From Ruthenibacterium lactatiformans (lineage in GTDB: Bacteria > Bacillota > Clostridia > Oscillospirales > Ruminococcaceae): DNA of 64,000 nucleotides. Shown here piece by piece: positions 25,203-33,803 of this stretch. Within the stretch, counting starts at the first letter, position 1. Each line of letters starts with the position of its first letter. The position numbers and the translations under genes were made by a program. Where the stretch lies: the NCBI RefSeq assembly GCF_000949455.1, contig NZ_JXXK01000020.1:1-64000 (forward strand), written 5' to 3'. The notes under the pieces are model-generated. The model ran no database searches and was not told where the DNA came from. It saw only the letters and a program-made list of their open reading frames with translations.

Positions 25203-27538
25203 TCAAGACCCTGTCCAAAGCGCGGAAACAGGAGCGTGTAAAGTTCCGTATTCCGCGCAGCGTGCAGGACTGCATTCCCATCCGCCGCATTTGGGCGGAC
25301 GGGATCTTCCAGGTGGGCCACCAGTTCTCCAAGACCTGGTCGTTCACCGACATCAACTATTCGATTGCCGGCAAAGAAGATAAGACGGCAATGTTCCTGG
25401 ACTACTGCGACCTGCTCAATGCACTGGACTCCGGTGCTTCGGCCAAGATAACTCTGTACAACCGGCGGATCAACAAGGAAGAATTCGAGCGGTCCGTTCT
25501 GCTGCCTCTCAAGGAGGATGGGTTGGACAATTACCGCGAAGAATTCAACGAGATGCTGCGCGCTCAAGTCACCGAGAGCAATAACAGTATCGTCCGGGAA
25601 CGGTACCTTACCATCAGTGTCGTCAAGCGCAACATCGAGGAAGCCCGCACCTACTTTGCCCGTGTCGGCACTGATCTGACCACCAAGCTGGCGGCGCTGT
25701 CCTCGGTGGCGCAGGAACTTTCGCTCAATGAGCGCCTGCGGATCTTCCGGGACTTTTTCCGTCCTGCAGACCCGCCGGCAACCGAGTTCGATATCCACCA
25801 GAAGGCTCGGCGAGGCCAGCATTTCAAAGACTGGCTTTGTCCCAGCAGTATGGAGTTCTCCGCCGACCATTTCAAGATTGATGACCGCATGGGCCGGGTA
25901 CTCTACTTGCAGGACTTCGCCAGCTATCTGAAGGACAGCTTTGTATCGGAGCTCTGCGACCTGGATCGTGAGCTAATGTTGTCCATCGATATTCTGCCCA
26001 TTCCCACCGATGAGGCCGCCCGTCAGCTGCAGAATACGCTGTTGGGTGTAGAAACCAACGTGACCAACTGGCAGCGGAAACAGAACGCCAACAACAACTG
26101 GTCGGCCATTGTACCTTACGACATGGAACTTCAGCGCAAGGAAACCAAGGAGATGCTGGATGATCTGACCACCCGCGACCAGAGGATGATGTTTGGTCTG
26201 GTCACCCTCGTCCACATGGCAGGAACCAAGGAACAGCTGGATGATGATACCGAATCGCTGCTCTCTGTTGCCCGCAAGCACCTGTGCCAGCTTTCCACGC
26301 TGCGCTGGCAGCAGCGGGATGGGTTGGACACCGTGCTGCCCTATGGATTGCGGCGCATCGAGGCGCTGCGCACCCTGACTACCGAAAGCACGGCGGTGCT
26401 CGTTCCTTTCCGCGCCCAGGAAATTATGCAGACCCATGGACTCTACTATGGCCAGAACACCATCAGCCGGAACCGCATCGTGGTGGATCGCCGGCAGCTG
26501 CTCAACGGCAACAGCTTCCGGTTGGGCGTGTCCGGCTCCGGCAAGTCCATGAGCGCAAAAGAGGAAATCGCTCAGATTGCCCTGTCCACAGAGGATGATA
26601 TTTTGATTCTGGACGTGGAATCCGAGTTCGGACATCTGGTGGAAGCCTTCGGCGGCGAGGTCATCCGCATCTCGGCTACATCGGACACCCACATCAATGC
26701 GCTGGATATGGACCGCGCCTATGGTGATGAGCGGAACCCCATTGTGTCCAAGAGCGAATTTGTCTTGAGCCTGTTTGAGCAGCTGATCGGCAGCGGGCTG
26801 GTCACCGCCAAGGAAAAATCCATCCTGGGCCGCTGCACGGAGCAGGTCTATATGCCCTATGTCCGCAACGGGTACAAGGGCGCAGTCCCCACGTTGAAAG
26901 ACTTCTACCGCCTGCTCAAGATGCAGCCGGAACCGGAAGCGCAGGGGTTGGCCCTCTCCTCGGAGCTCTTCATCACCGGCACCCTGGGGACCTTTGCCCA
27001 GCCCACCAACGTGGATACCAAGGCGCGCATCATCGCCTACGATATCCGCGAACTGGGCGAACAGCTGATGCCCCTCGGAATGCTGGTGACACTGGACGCC
27101 ATCTACAACCGCGTGATTAAAAATTGGGCGAGAGGGCATCGCACCTGGATCTTCTGCGACGAGTTCTATATCCTGTTCCGGTACGAGTACAGCGCCAATT
27201 TCTTCTACAAGCTCTGGAAGCGCATCCGCAAGTACAACGGTCTGATCACCGGCATGACGCAGAATGTGGATGAGCTGCTGCGTTCCGACACCGCTCGTCT
27301 GATGCTGGCCAACTCCGAGTTCCTGATCATGCTCAACCAGAGTGCAACCGACCGGGATGAGTTGGCCAAACTGCTGAACATCTCGGACACCCAGCTGGGG
27401 TACATCACCAATGTGCCGGCTGGTTGCGGACTGATCCGCTGCGCAGGAAATCTGGTTCCATTCACCAACAACTTCCCCAAGGATACGCAGCTCTACCGCC
27501 TCATGACGACCAAGCCCGACGAACAACTGAAAGGATGA
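25199..27538 (+). CDS. virB4: VirB4/TraE-type conjugation ATPase
   Basis: This 779-residue cytoplasmic ATPase powers channel assembly and substrate transfer. Walker A GVSGSGKS is at 443-450 and the Walker B motif IFCDEFYIL has Asp654/Glu655. The N-terminal half is the CagE/TrbE-like region. Start TTG 25199 overlaps the prgI stop. The C-terminal part ends QLYRLMTTKPDEQLKG. Length and motifs match an intact enzyme. Confidence 0.95.
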   Translation: MIKTLSKARKQERVKFRIPRSVQDCIPIRRIWADGIFQVGHQFSKTWSFTDINYSIAGKEDKTAMFLDYCDLLNALDSGASAKITLYNRRINKEEFERSVLLPLKEDGLDNYREEFNEMLRAQVTESNNSIVRERYLTISVVKRNIEEARTYFARVGTDLTTKLAALSSVAQELSLNERLRIFRDFFRPADPPATEFDIHQKARRGQHFKDWLCPSSMEFSADHFKIDDRMGRVLYLQDFASYLKDSFVSELCDLDRELMLSIDILPIPTDEAARQLQNTLLGVETNVTNWQRKQNANNNWSAIVPYDMELQRKETKEMLDDLTTRDQRMMFGLVTLVHMAGTKEQLDDDTESLLSVARKHLCQLSTLRWQQRDGLDTVLPYGLRRIEALRTLTTESTAVLVPFRAQEIMQTHGLYYGQNTISRNRIVVDRRQLLNGNSFRLGVSGSGKSMSAKEEIAQIALSTEDDILILDVESEFGHLVEAFGGEVIRISATSDTHINALDMDRAYGDERNPIVSKSEFVLSLFEQLIGSGLVTAKEKSILGRCTEQVYMPYVRNGYKGAVPTLKDFYRLLKMQPEPEAQGLALSSELFITGTLGTFAQPTNVDTKARIIAYDIRELGEQLMPLGMLVTLDAIYNRVIKNWARGHRTWIFCDEFYILFRYEYSANFFYKLWKRIRKYNGLITGMTQNVDELLRSDTARLMLANSEFLIMLNQSATDRDELAKLLNISDTQLGYITNVPAGCGLIRCAGNLVPFTNNFPKDTQLYRLMTTKPDEQLKG

Positions 27539-27550
27539 GGTATATGAAGC

Positions 27551-27580
27551 AAAAAAATAAAGGACCGCCCAGGGCGGTCC
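27551..27580 (-). terminator. Terminator facing the transfer operon
   Basis: GGACCGCCC (27562-27570) and GGGCGGTCC (27572-27580) pair with a one-base centre. On the minus strand the hairpin is followed by a run of T residues (A-tract 27551-27560 on +). It ends the small minus-strand gene and, lying 24 bases after virB4, may slow transcription from the plus strand too. Confidence 0.75.
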
Positions 27581-27592
27581 CCATATGTAAGG

Positions 27593-27799
27593 TCAGTGTG
27601 ACCAGATGTTATTTTCCAGATCGCGCAGACGCGCGCGGTAGTCCTTCACGATCTCTTCGGTTTTCTCCACATCCGGGAAGGTGACCAGATAGTCGTCGCC
27701 CGCCTGATGAAAACTCACAACACCGGCAAGACCCGCTATTTCCGCAACCTTGATGAGCGTATGAAAATCATATTCCTTGGAACTGAACAGAATATTCAT
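27593..27799 (-). CDS. Small hypothetical protein (68 aa)
   Basis: This small minus-strand gene starts MNILFSSKEYDFHTLIKV and has a beta-strand-like YLVTFPD centre and a charged helix EEIVKDYRARLRDLEN. The ATG ending at 27799 has AGGAG upstream on the minus strand; a longer start at 27853 lacks one. It has a terminator 13 bases after the stop. The family is unknown. It lies between virB4 and the XRE regulator, both outside the transfer operon. Confidence 0.65.
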   Translation of the reverse strand: MNILFSSKEYDFHTLIKVAEIAGLAGVVSFHQAGDDYLVTFPDVEKTEEIVKDYRARLRDLENNIWSH

Positions 27800-27895
27800 G
27801 CCAAAGCGCTCCTTTGATGATTCATAAAAGTGAGATAAACGACCGTGTGACATTTTTATAAGTATATCATAAAAGGACGATGTTTTGTACCTGTA

Positions 27896-28249
27896 TTATT
27901 CTTGCTTTAGTTTCTCGTTGGTTCTGACCGTTTCTACAGCAGCTTTGGCTACTTCATAGGCGATACGAACTTCATACGGTTCGCAGGTATCCAGCAATGC
28001 CTGCATATCACGCTCAAATTGAGGACGGGCCTGCAACAAATTATCACACAGTAAATCGTCCACTGTGACGCCCAAAGCGTTGGCGATTTTTACGATGGTC
28101 GTCAAACTGACCTTGGTTGTCCCCGTTTCTACGTTACTCATATGGGTGGGTGATAAAGATATCTTGTCTGCCAGCTGCTCTTGCGTAAGGTCTAATCCGA
28201 TACGGGCAATTTTGATCCGCTTTCCAATAGCTTTATAATCCAGCTCCAT
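27896..28249 (-). CDS. XRE-family transcription regulator
   Basis: This 117-residue protein has a helix-turn-helix near residues 10-62: GKRIKIARIGLDLTQEQLA, then SLSPTHMSNVETGTTKVSL and ALGVTVDDLL. The C-terminal half is helical. GGAG stands before the ATG ending at 28249, which is preferred to an upstream ATG. It is divergent to the metallo-beta-lactamase-fold gene, with an inverted repeat in between. It may control that gene and itself. Confidence 0.85.
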   Translation of the reverse strand: MELDYKAIGKRIKIARIGLDLTQEQLADKISLSPTHMSNVETGTTKVSLTTIVKIANALGVTVDDLLCDNLLQARPQFERDMQALLDTCEPYEVRIAYEVAKAAVETVRTNEKLKQE

Positions 28250-28310
28250 AAAAGTCTCCACCATTCGTTTTTCATTATTGTAACTACGGTGGCAAAACAA
28301 TATAATAAAC

Positions 28311-28333
28311 TATATCCGTAGAATACGGATATA
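28311..28333. promoter_or_regulatory. Likely operator of the divergent XRE regulator
   Basis: TATATCCGTA (28311-28320) and TACGGATATA (28324-28333) form a perfect 10-base inverted repeat around GAA. It lies in the 212-base gap between the XRE gene and the divergent secreted-protein gene. On the minus strand it abuts an AT-rich stretch (TTTATTATATTG) that could be the -10 region, so binding would block the regulator's own promoter. Confidence 0.6.
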
Positions 28334-28461
28334 AGGAAAGACCGTTGGAAAAATATTTATCCAATATGCTTTTTGGCTGAAAAAAGGAATGAAAAGTACG
28401 AAATTCTTCCTTTTTCGCGGTTGTTTTCGCATACACTGATTCCACAAGCAAAGGAGTTCTT

Positions 28462-29610
28462 ATGAAGCAGGAGCGTTTTCGAAAAGCCTGTGGTATTTTT
28501 TGGTCGGCGGTGCTTGCTCTTAGTACCGCTTCGTGTGCTGCGGTTCCGTCAACTTCGCTTTCGACAGCCCCGGCAGTTACCGCAATACCTGAAGAAATAT
28601 ATGCCGCACCAACGGTTGGTGAGCCAAACGATGCGACATTCTCTCTGACTATGCTGGACGTGGGGCAGGGGCTTTCCGTTCTTGTACAAGCGAATGGTGA
28701 GTATCTGTTGTATGACGGCGGCGGTCGCGGCGCGTCCTCCTATGTGGTTGCCTATCTCCAACAGCACGCTGTGAAAGAATTGGAATGGCTGATAGCCTCC
28801 CACTATGACGAGGATCACATCAGTGGTCTGGTGGGTGTGCTTCATACCACACCGGTGGAGCAGGCTTTGATGCCGGACTACACCACCGACACCCAAATCT
28901 ACCAATCCCTGCAAAATGTGCTGGGAGAAAAGAGTGTCCCGGTGATTTATCCAGCTCAAGGAGATACCTTCTCTCTGGGCGGTGCAGAAATCCAAGTTGT
29001 AGGGCCCCGGAATTATGCCTATGATTCGGACAACGACAAATCCCTCTGCCTGCGTATTTGCTACGGGAATTTCCAATGCCTGCTGACCGGAGATGCCGAG
29101 CAGGACGCAGAACTGGACATGGTGGCTTCCGGGCAGGATCTGACCTGTGATTTATATGTGGTAGGGCATCACGGTAGTTCCTCTTCCACTAGTGAAGAAC
29201 TGTTGGACGCGGCAGCTCCTGCCTATGCCTTACTTAGCGTGGGGGAGGACAACCCATATGGGCACCCTACAGAACAGACGCTGGAAGCTCTGCAACGGCA
29301 TGAAATTGCCCTGTACCGAACCGATCAGCAGGGCGAAGTTACCGTGTATTCCGACAGACACCAATGCTGGTTCAGCACAGAGCCGTGCCAAGACTGGAGT
29401 ACTGGAAACCAAAGCATTCCCGAAGAACCCCTTGCCACAGCGGTACCGCAGACCGCACAGTATGTGCTAAACACTCACACCAAAAAGTTTCATTTTCCGG
29501 ATTGCCCCAGCGTTGATCAGATGAGTGAAAAGAACAAGGAGTTTACAGATGCTTCTCGAGATGAATTGATTGCCAGAGGCTATACGGCCTGTGGCCGATG
29601 TAATCCATAG
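28462..29610 (+). CDS. Secreted metallo-beta-lactamase-fold hydrolase (ComEC-C-like) with Ada-like tail
   Basis: This 382-residue protein has a signal sequence ending LSTASCAA (a weak lipobox with Cys25), so it is exported and perhaps lipid-anchored. The main domain resembles the C-terminal hydrolase of ComEC: SHYDEDHISGL (113-123) is the metal motif, followed by LTGDAEQDAEL and GHHGSSSSTSEEL. The last 45 residues (KKFHFPDCPSV, then GYTACGRC) look like the small Cys-containing tail seen on nuclease-like secreted proteins. Upstream lies a palindrome and downstream a terminator. It could degrade nucleic acid outside the cell; this is inferred. Confidence 0.85.
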   Translation: MKQERFRKACGIFWSAVLALSTASCAAVPSTSLSTAPAVTAIPEEIYAAPTVGEPNDATFSLTMLDVGQGLSVLVQANGEYLLYDGGGRGASSYVVAYLQQHAVKELEWLIASHYDEDHISGLVGVLHTTPVEQALMPDYTTDTQIYQSLQNVLGEKSVPVIYPAQGDTFSLGGAEIQVVGPRNYAYDSDNDKSLCLRICYGNFQCLLTGDAEQDAELDMVASGQDLTCDLYVVGHHGSSSSTSEELLDAAAPAYALLSVGEDNPYGHPTEQTLEALQRHEIALYRTDQQGEVTVYSDRHQCWFSTEPCQDWSTGNQSIPEEPLATAVPQTAQYVLNTHTKKFHFPDCPSVDQMSEKNKEFTDASRDELIARGYTACGRCNP

Positions 29611-29620
29611 ATATATATGA

Positions 29621-29661
29621 AGGGCGGCTACCTGCCGGAAAAGCAGGTGGCCGCCCTTTTT
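29621..29661 (+). terminator. Strong intrinsic terminator
   Basis: AGGGCGGCTACCTGC (29621-29635) pairs with GCAGGTGGCCGCCCT (29643-29657) with one mismatch, followed by TTTTTATAT. It ends the secreted hydrolase gene and isolates the following M23 peptidase gene. Confidence 0.92.
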
Positions 29662-29691
29662 ATATAATATTTTCAAAAAGCAGGTGATTCA

Positions 29692-31416
29692 ATGAAAGAG
29701 AATACCCACAAAGAGCCCAAGCAGAAACCCTTTGGACGCGCGTCAAGAGAACGCGTAACAAATCGGCTGCCGAAAACCCTTGTGCGGCAAGCATGGCTGA
29801 AAAGTAAGGAAAAAGCAATTTCGGCAACACGCACAAAGTCTGGTGGCAACTATACCTCTGCACAGGAAATGGAAGAGTATGCTGTCCAGCAAGGAGAAGC
29901 CTATCTGGAAGATGGAGTTCTCTTTGCATTGCGGAAAACAGGTGACGTTGCCAAAGATCGTTTCACTCGCAAACAAGAACCGGATAAACCGCCACAGGAT
30001 GATTCCGTGTATAGAGATGCTCCGGAACCGAGAGAGAAGAAAAACGCAGTCCGTAAAGCCTCCGGCTCCGATCCGCAAGCAAACGCCAAGACGGAGCAGA
30101 AACGACGAACTGCTCAGAAGCAAAGCCGCGATGTCAAAGCGCGCCAGCAACGGATCAAGAAATCTACCCGAGGGGTACGCGGTGTCGATAGAGATCAAAA
30201 ACAACTTCGCACGGCTGCCAATACCGTCCGCAAAGAAAAACAGGCAAGGCAAGCAGTGCAACGCACACAGAGAATGATCTATCGGGCCCAGCAGGCCGCC
30301 CGGGAAAGCGCAGAAGCAGCCAAAAAGGTGATTACTGTAATACACTCGGCGATTCAGCACCTGTTGGCTGCCCTGCAGAGCCTTGCGGCTGCACTGATTG
30401 CTGGCGGCTGGGTAACCGTGTTTGTCATCCTGCTGATCTGTTTAATTGCCCTTGTGGTAGGATCAGCTTACGGTATCTTCTTCGCTGAAGAATCCCCGGA
30501 TGAGAATGCTATCAGCGTACAGGATGCCGTGGAACAGCTAACCGAAGAATATCGGGACCGGTTGGAAGAAATTGAAAACGGTGTAGACTATGACCGCCAG
30601 GAGATCGAGTCCAACGATGGCAGCTATGCCATTGCGTGGCAGGATGTCCTGGCGGTTTTTGCGTCGCAAACATCAGGGGATGCCAATGGTGCTGCTGTTG
30701 CCTATTTGGATGAGGACAACGTGGATCGGCTGCGCACCGTCCTTTGGGATATGAACGAACTGGATTGGCGCACCGAAACCCAAACTCGGGAGGTAGAACA
30801 AACAAATGGGGAGGGGGAGACAGAAACCACAACCATTACAGAAACCATCCTGATCATTGAAATGACCCACCATACACCGGAAGAAATGCGGGAAACCTAT
30901 CACTTTACAGACAGGCAGAATGAATACCTGACACTTCTGTCAGGCGAAGATACCACAATCCTTTGGGGTGAACTACTGGGTGGCTTCGTGCAGGGAAGTG
31001 GGGAACTCATGGCCCCCGGCATGGATACTGTTTTCGCAGACGGAGCCCTCCAATGGCCCTTGCCGATTGCGGGAACAATTACATCACCGCAAGGCTACCG
31101 TACCGATCCTATCACAGGTGAAATCAGCTACCATAGCGGTACCGACATCGCTGTTCCGGAGGGTACACCAATTTTGGCTGCTGCAGATGGTACCGTAACA
31201 ATCGCCAATGCCACCGACAGTTGGGGAGGCAGTTACGGGTATTATGTTAAAATCGACCACAGTGGCGGGCTGACGACCCTCTACGCCCATTGTTCCAGCA
31301 TCTGTGTCACTGCAGGGCAGCAGGTAGATGCCGGTCAGATTATCGCTTATGTTGGGCACACGGGAAGGGCTACCGGTAGCCACCTTCACTGGGAGATATG
31401 CTTGAGTTCGTATTGA
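29692..31416 (+). CDS. M23 peptidase of the CD1108 conjugation type, truncated at the C-terminus
   Basis: This 574-residue protein has a long basic cytoplasmic N-terminus (1-220, rich in Lys, Arg and Gln), a membrane helix (about 238-262) and an extracellular part ending in an M23 domain. The metal ligands are His481 and Asp485 in YHSGTDIA and His564-Leu-His566 near the end. It would cut peptidoglycan to open a path for the mating channel. The domain stops six residues after HLHWEI, where family members continue through a last strand (about 15-25 residues). The sequence then turns AT-rich, suggesting the gene's end was lost and replaced. Confidence 0.85.
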   Translation: MKENTHKEPKQKPFGRASRERVTNRLPKTLVRQAWLKSKEKAISATRTKSGGNYTSAQEMEEYAVQQGEAYLEDGVLFALRKTGDVAKDRFTRKQEPDKPPQDDSVYRDAPEPREKKNAVRKASGSDPQANAKTEQKRRTAQKQSRDVKARQQRIKKSTRGVRGVDRDQKQLRTAANTVRKEKQARQAVQRTQRMIYRAQQAARESAEAAKKVITVIHSAIQHLLAALQSLAAALIAGGWVTVFVILLICLIALVVGSAYGIFFAEESPDENAISVQDAVEQLTEEYRDRLEEIENGVDYDRQEIESNDGSYAIAWQDVLAVFASQTSGDANGAAVAYLDEDNVDRLRTVLWDMNELDWRTETQTREVEQTNGEGETETTTITETILIIEMTHHTPEEMRETYHFTDRQNEYLTLLSGEDTTILWGELLGGFVQGSGELMAPGMDTVFADGALQWPLPIAGTITSPQGYRTDPITGEISYHSGTDIAVPEGTPILAAADGTVTIANATDSWGGSYGYYVKIDHSGGLTTLYAHCSSICVTAGQQVDAGQIIAYVGHTGRATGSHLHWEICLSSY

Positions 31417-31607
31417 ATCAATTTCGAGTACTCTTCTAGTGATATTAGCATCGAATATAATCTTTGAGTGCTTTCATTTTATAAAATCATAGTACAGTAA
31501 ATAATAATATGGACTTAGCCAAACCAGAGCAAATTCTACAATATACTTTGCCAAAACGGAAATCGAACTTTACTGGATTTTAGAAGACTAGAAACCGCTG
31601 CATAAAT
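31417..31607. other. AT-rich gene-free junction after the truncated M23 gene
   Basis: These 191 bases are clearly poorer in GC than both sides and contain no coding frame, ribosome site or recognisable repeat. They join the interrupted M23 gene to the minus-strand operon of the metabolic island. The stretch is a candidate for an insertion or deletion breakpoint. Confidence 0.5.
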
Positions 31608-31654
31608 AGCAAATGGCCCCCTTACAAGGATTTCCCTGTAGGGAGCCATTTGCT
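31608..31654 (-). terminator. Long hairpin after the hydroxyacid dehydrogenase gene
   Basis: AGCAAATGGC (31608-31617) pairs with GCCATTTGCT (31645-31654), and the inside adds an imperfect 9-10 base stem around ATTTC. It starts five bases after the minus-strand stop, so it probably ends that operon or protects its 3' end, although no clean T-run follows. Confidence 0.6.
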
Positions 31655-31659
31655 ACGAA

Positions 31660-32766
31660 TTATAGCCACTCAGAAGGATCGGTCCAGTCCCGTTTGCCCA
31701 AGAACTTTTCCAGCATTTTCACATCGATTTTCTGCTTGCCTGCATCGACGTGCATCAGGCGGGACCAGCCGCTTTCCGCTTTGTCAACGCTGATGGCGTC
31801 GGCAGGCGTCATCAGGTTGCGCAAGGGTTCCCCGGCCTCAAAGCGGCGGGCATTTTCCCGGATAATCTCGATACTGCGACCAGCACGGTGGGGTACCTGA
31901 GGGGTGGAGTGGGGCGTGATGTAAACATTCTGCATACGCCACAGCGGATGGTCCGGGGGAAGGGGCTGCGTTTCGAACACATCCAGCCCTGCGCCGCCCA
32001 AATGACCGTTTTCCAGAGCTTCTACCAGGTCATCCGTGCACACAGTGCCTCCTCGGGCAATATTCACCAGGAAGGTACCCGGTTTCATCTTGGTCAGCGT
32101 ATCCCGGTTGATTATGTGGTAGGTCTCGTCGGTGAGGGCCAGGGTCAGGATCACGAAATCAGACTGTTCCAGCAAAGGATCCAGTGAGTCGCCTTCGTTG
32201 GCACAGAGCTTCTGGTCCAGGTAGTCCAGTCCCCGGATGGGAAACTTGTCGTAACCAATCAGCTTCATGCCAAAGGCATGCAGCCGTTCGGCCAACATTC
32301 GGCCATTGTTGCCCAAGCCGACGATGCCTGCCGTGCGGCCGTACAGCCCGCGCCAGGTATTCATGCCCGGCACGCCCCACTGACCCTTGGCTTGGGCGGC
32401 CAGCAGTTCTTTGGTGTGATAGCAACTTTGCAGCATAAAATAGATGCAATGTTCGGCCAGCACAGGGGCGCTGCGCCCGGCCGCGCCGGTGACCGGGATT
32501 CCTCGGGCGAACACCTCGGGCCTGGCGGAACCGTTCAGCCCCGCGTGGTCGCAGTGAATCCATTGCAGGGTGTTTTCTCCCAAAAGACAAGGGTCCACAT
32601 CTCCCATGAGAATGGCGACGTCGGCATCCCGGACTTCCTCGGTCAGTTTCTGCTTGTCGAAAAAGTTTACATAGACGAACTGCGCATCGGGAAATACCTG
32701 TCGCAGGGCGTGCATATCTTCTTTGTTATACCAGACGGTCGCGACGACCTTATGGATCTTGGGCAT
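31660..32766 (-). CDS. D-2-hydroxyacid dehydrogenase family protein
   Basis: This 368-residue NAD(P)-dependent enzyme interconverts a 2-hydroxyacid and a 2-oxoacid. It has the nucleotide-binding GIVGLGNNGR motif, the catalytic Arg in VNIARGG, and the His in ITPHSTPQVP. The ATG ending at 32766 has AGGAG upstream on the minus strand; the longer start at 32814 has none. It lies 97 bases downstream of the GarR-like gene in the same direction. With a glycerate kinase across the island, hydroxypyruvate/glycerate or glyoxylate/glycolate are plausible substrates, but the active site does not decide. Confidence 0.88.
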   Translation of the reverse strand: MPKIHKVVATVWYNKEDMHALRQVFPDAQFVYVNFFDKQKLTEEVRDADVAILMGDVDPCLLGENTLQWIHCDHAGLNGSARPEVFARGIPVTGAAGRSAPVLAEHCIYFMLQSCYHTKELLAAQAKGQWGVPGMNTWRGLYGRTAGIVGLGNNGRMLAERLHAFGMKLIGYDKFPIRGLDYLDQKLCANEGDSLDPLLEQSDFVILTLALTDETYHIINRDTLTKMKPGTFLVNIARGGTVCTDDLVEALENGHLGGAGLDVFETQPLPPDHPLWRMQNVYITPHSTPQVPHRAGRSIEIIRENARRFEAGEPLRNLMTPADAISVDKAESGWSRLMHVDAGKQKIDVKMLEKFLGKRDWTDPSEWL

Positions 32767-32863
32767 ATCCGGACTCCTTTCGGCTATCAGGAACCCTCGG
32801 TAGGGCCCTTGCAAAGTCGGGTCACCGCCCTGGGGCGGTGACTCGATGAGAGAGAAATGACGG

Positions 32864-33748
32864 TCAGCGGCCGATAGCGATGCCGGTCAATTTCTCGTAA
32901 TACTGGGCGATGGCGCTGTGGTCGGCCTGACCCTTACCGTTGTTGTGGAGCCATTGCAGGATTTCCTGCACACCGGCGGTCATGGGCAGGGGAGCCCCCA
33001 CGGTGTGTGCGCAGTCCAGAGCGTTGTTCAGGTCCTTGATGTGAAGATCAATCTTGAAGCCGGGCTTGTCGTTGCCGGCAATCATCATGGGGGCCTTGGC
33101 GTTCATAACGGTGGAACCAGCCAGACCACCGCGAATGGCTTCAAAAACCAGCTGCGGATCCACACCGGCCTTCTGAGCCAGGGTCAAAGCCTCGGCCAGG
33201 GCTTGAATGTTGCAGGCCACAATGATTTGGTTGGCCAGCTTAGTGGTATTGCCGGCACCCACAGCACCGCAGCGAACCACGCTGGCACCCATGGTCTCCA
33301 GCAAGGGCTTGTAGGCGTCAAAGACATCCTGCTTGCCGCCAACCATGAAAGAGAGGGTGCCGTCGATGGCCTTGGGTTCACCGCCGGAAACGGGGGCGTC
33401 CAGCATTTCAATGTTCTTTTCGGCCAGTACAGCGGCAATCTCCTGAGAAGCGACCGGGTTGATGGAGCTCATGTCGATGAAGGTGGTGCCGGGACGCATA
33501 TGGGCGGCAACACCGTCTTCACCCAGCATGACCGCTTTCACCTGGGGAGAGTTGGGAAGCATGGTCAGCACAACATCGCAGTTTTCGCCAATCTCGGCGT
33601 TGGTGGCGGCTTTGGCTCCGGCGGCCACCACTTCATCCACGGCAGCCTGGTTCAGATCGCTGACCAGCAGGTCGGTGTAGCCTGCCTTGAGCATGTTTTT
33701 TGCCATGGGCTTGCCCATGATTCCCAGACCAATCAAACCGATTTTCAT
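32864..33748 (-). CDS. garR: 2-hydroxy-3-oxopropionate (tartronate semialdehyde) reductase-like
   Basis: This 294-residue beta-hydroxyacid dehydrogenase has the N-terminal IGLIGLGIMGKPMAKNM dinucleotide motif, the substrate-site DAPVSGGEPKA, and a catalytic Lys in GNTTKLANQ. The overall pattern is closest to GarR/GlxR, which reduces tartronate semialdehyde to D-glycerate. An AGGAGTG site is on the minus strand. The type-2 glycerate kinase of the plus operon would phosphorylate that glycerate. 3-Hydroxyisobutyrate dehydrogenase is the alternative reading. Confidence 0.85.
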   Translation of the reverse strand: MKIGLIGLGIMGKPMAKNMLKAGYTDLLVSDLNQAAVDEVVAAGAKAATNAEIGENCDVVLTMLPNSPQVKAVMLGEDGVAAHMRPGTTFIDMSSINPVASQEIAAVLAEKNIEMLDAPVSGGEPKAIDGTLSFMVGGKQDVFDAYKPLLETMGASVVRCGAVGAGNTTKLANQIIVACNIQALAEALTLAQKAGVDPQLVFEAIRGGLAGSTVMNAKAPMMIAGNDKPGFKIDLHIKDLNNALDCAHTVGAPLPMTAGVQEILQWLHNNGKGQADHSAIAQYYEKLTGIAIGR

Positions 33749-33803
33749 AAATGATACACTCCTTTTGTTTGTGATAGGCTTACAGCAATAGGGACAAGAA
33801 AAA

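Noticed and set aside
27424..27684. Small plus-strand frame after virB4
   Set aside because: It runs through a clear terminator hairpin and the end of a minus-strand gene, and has no independent ribosome site.
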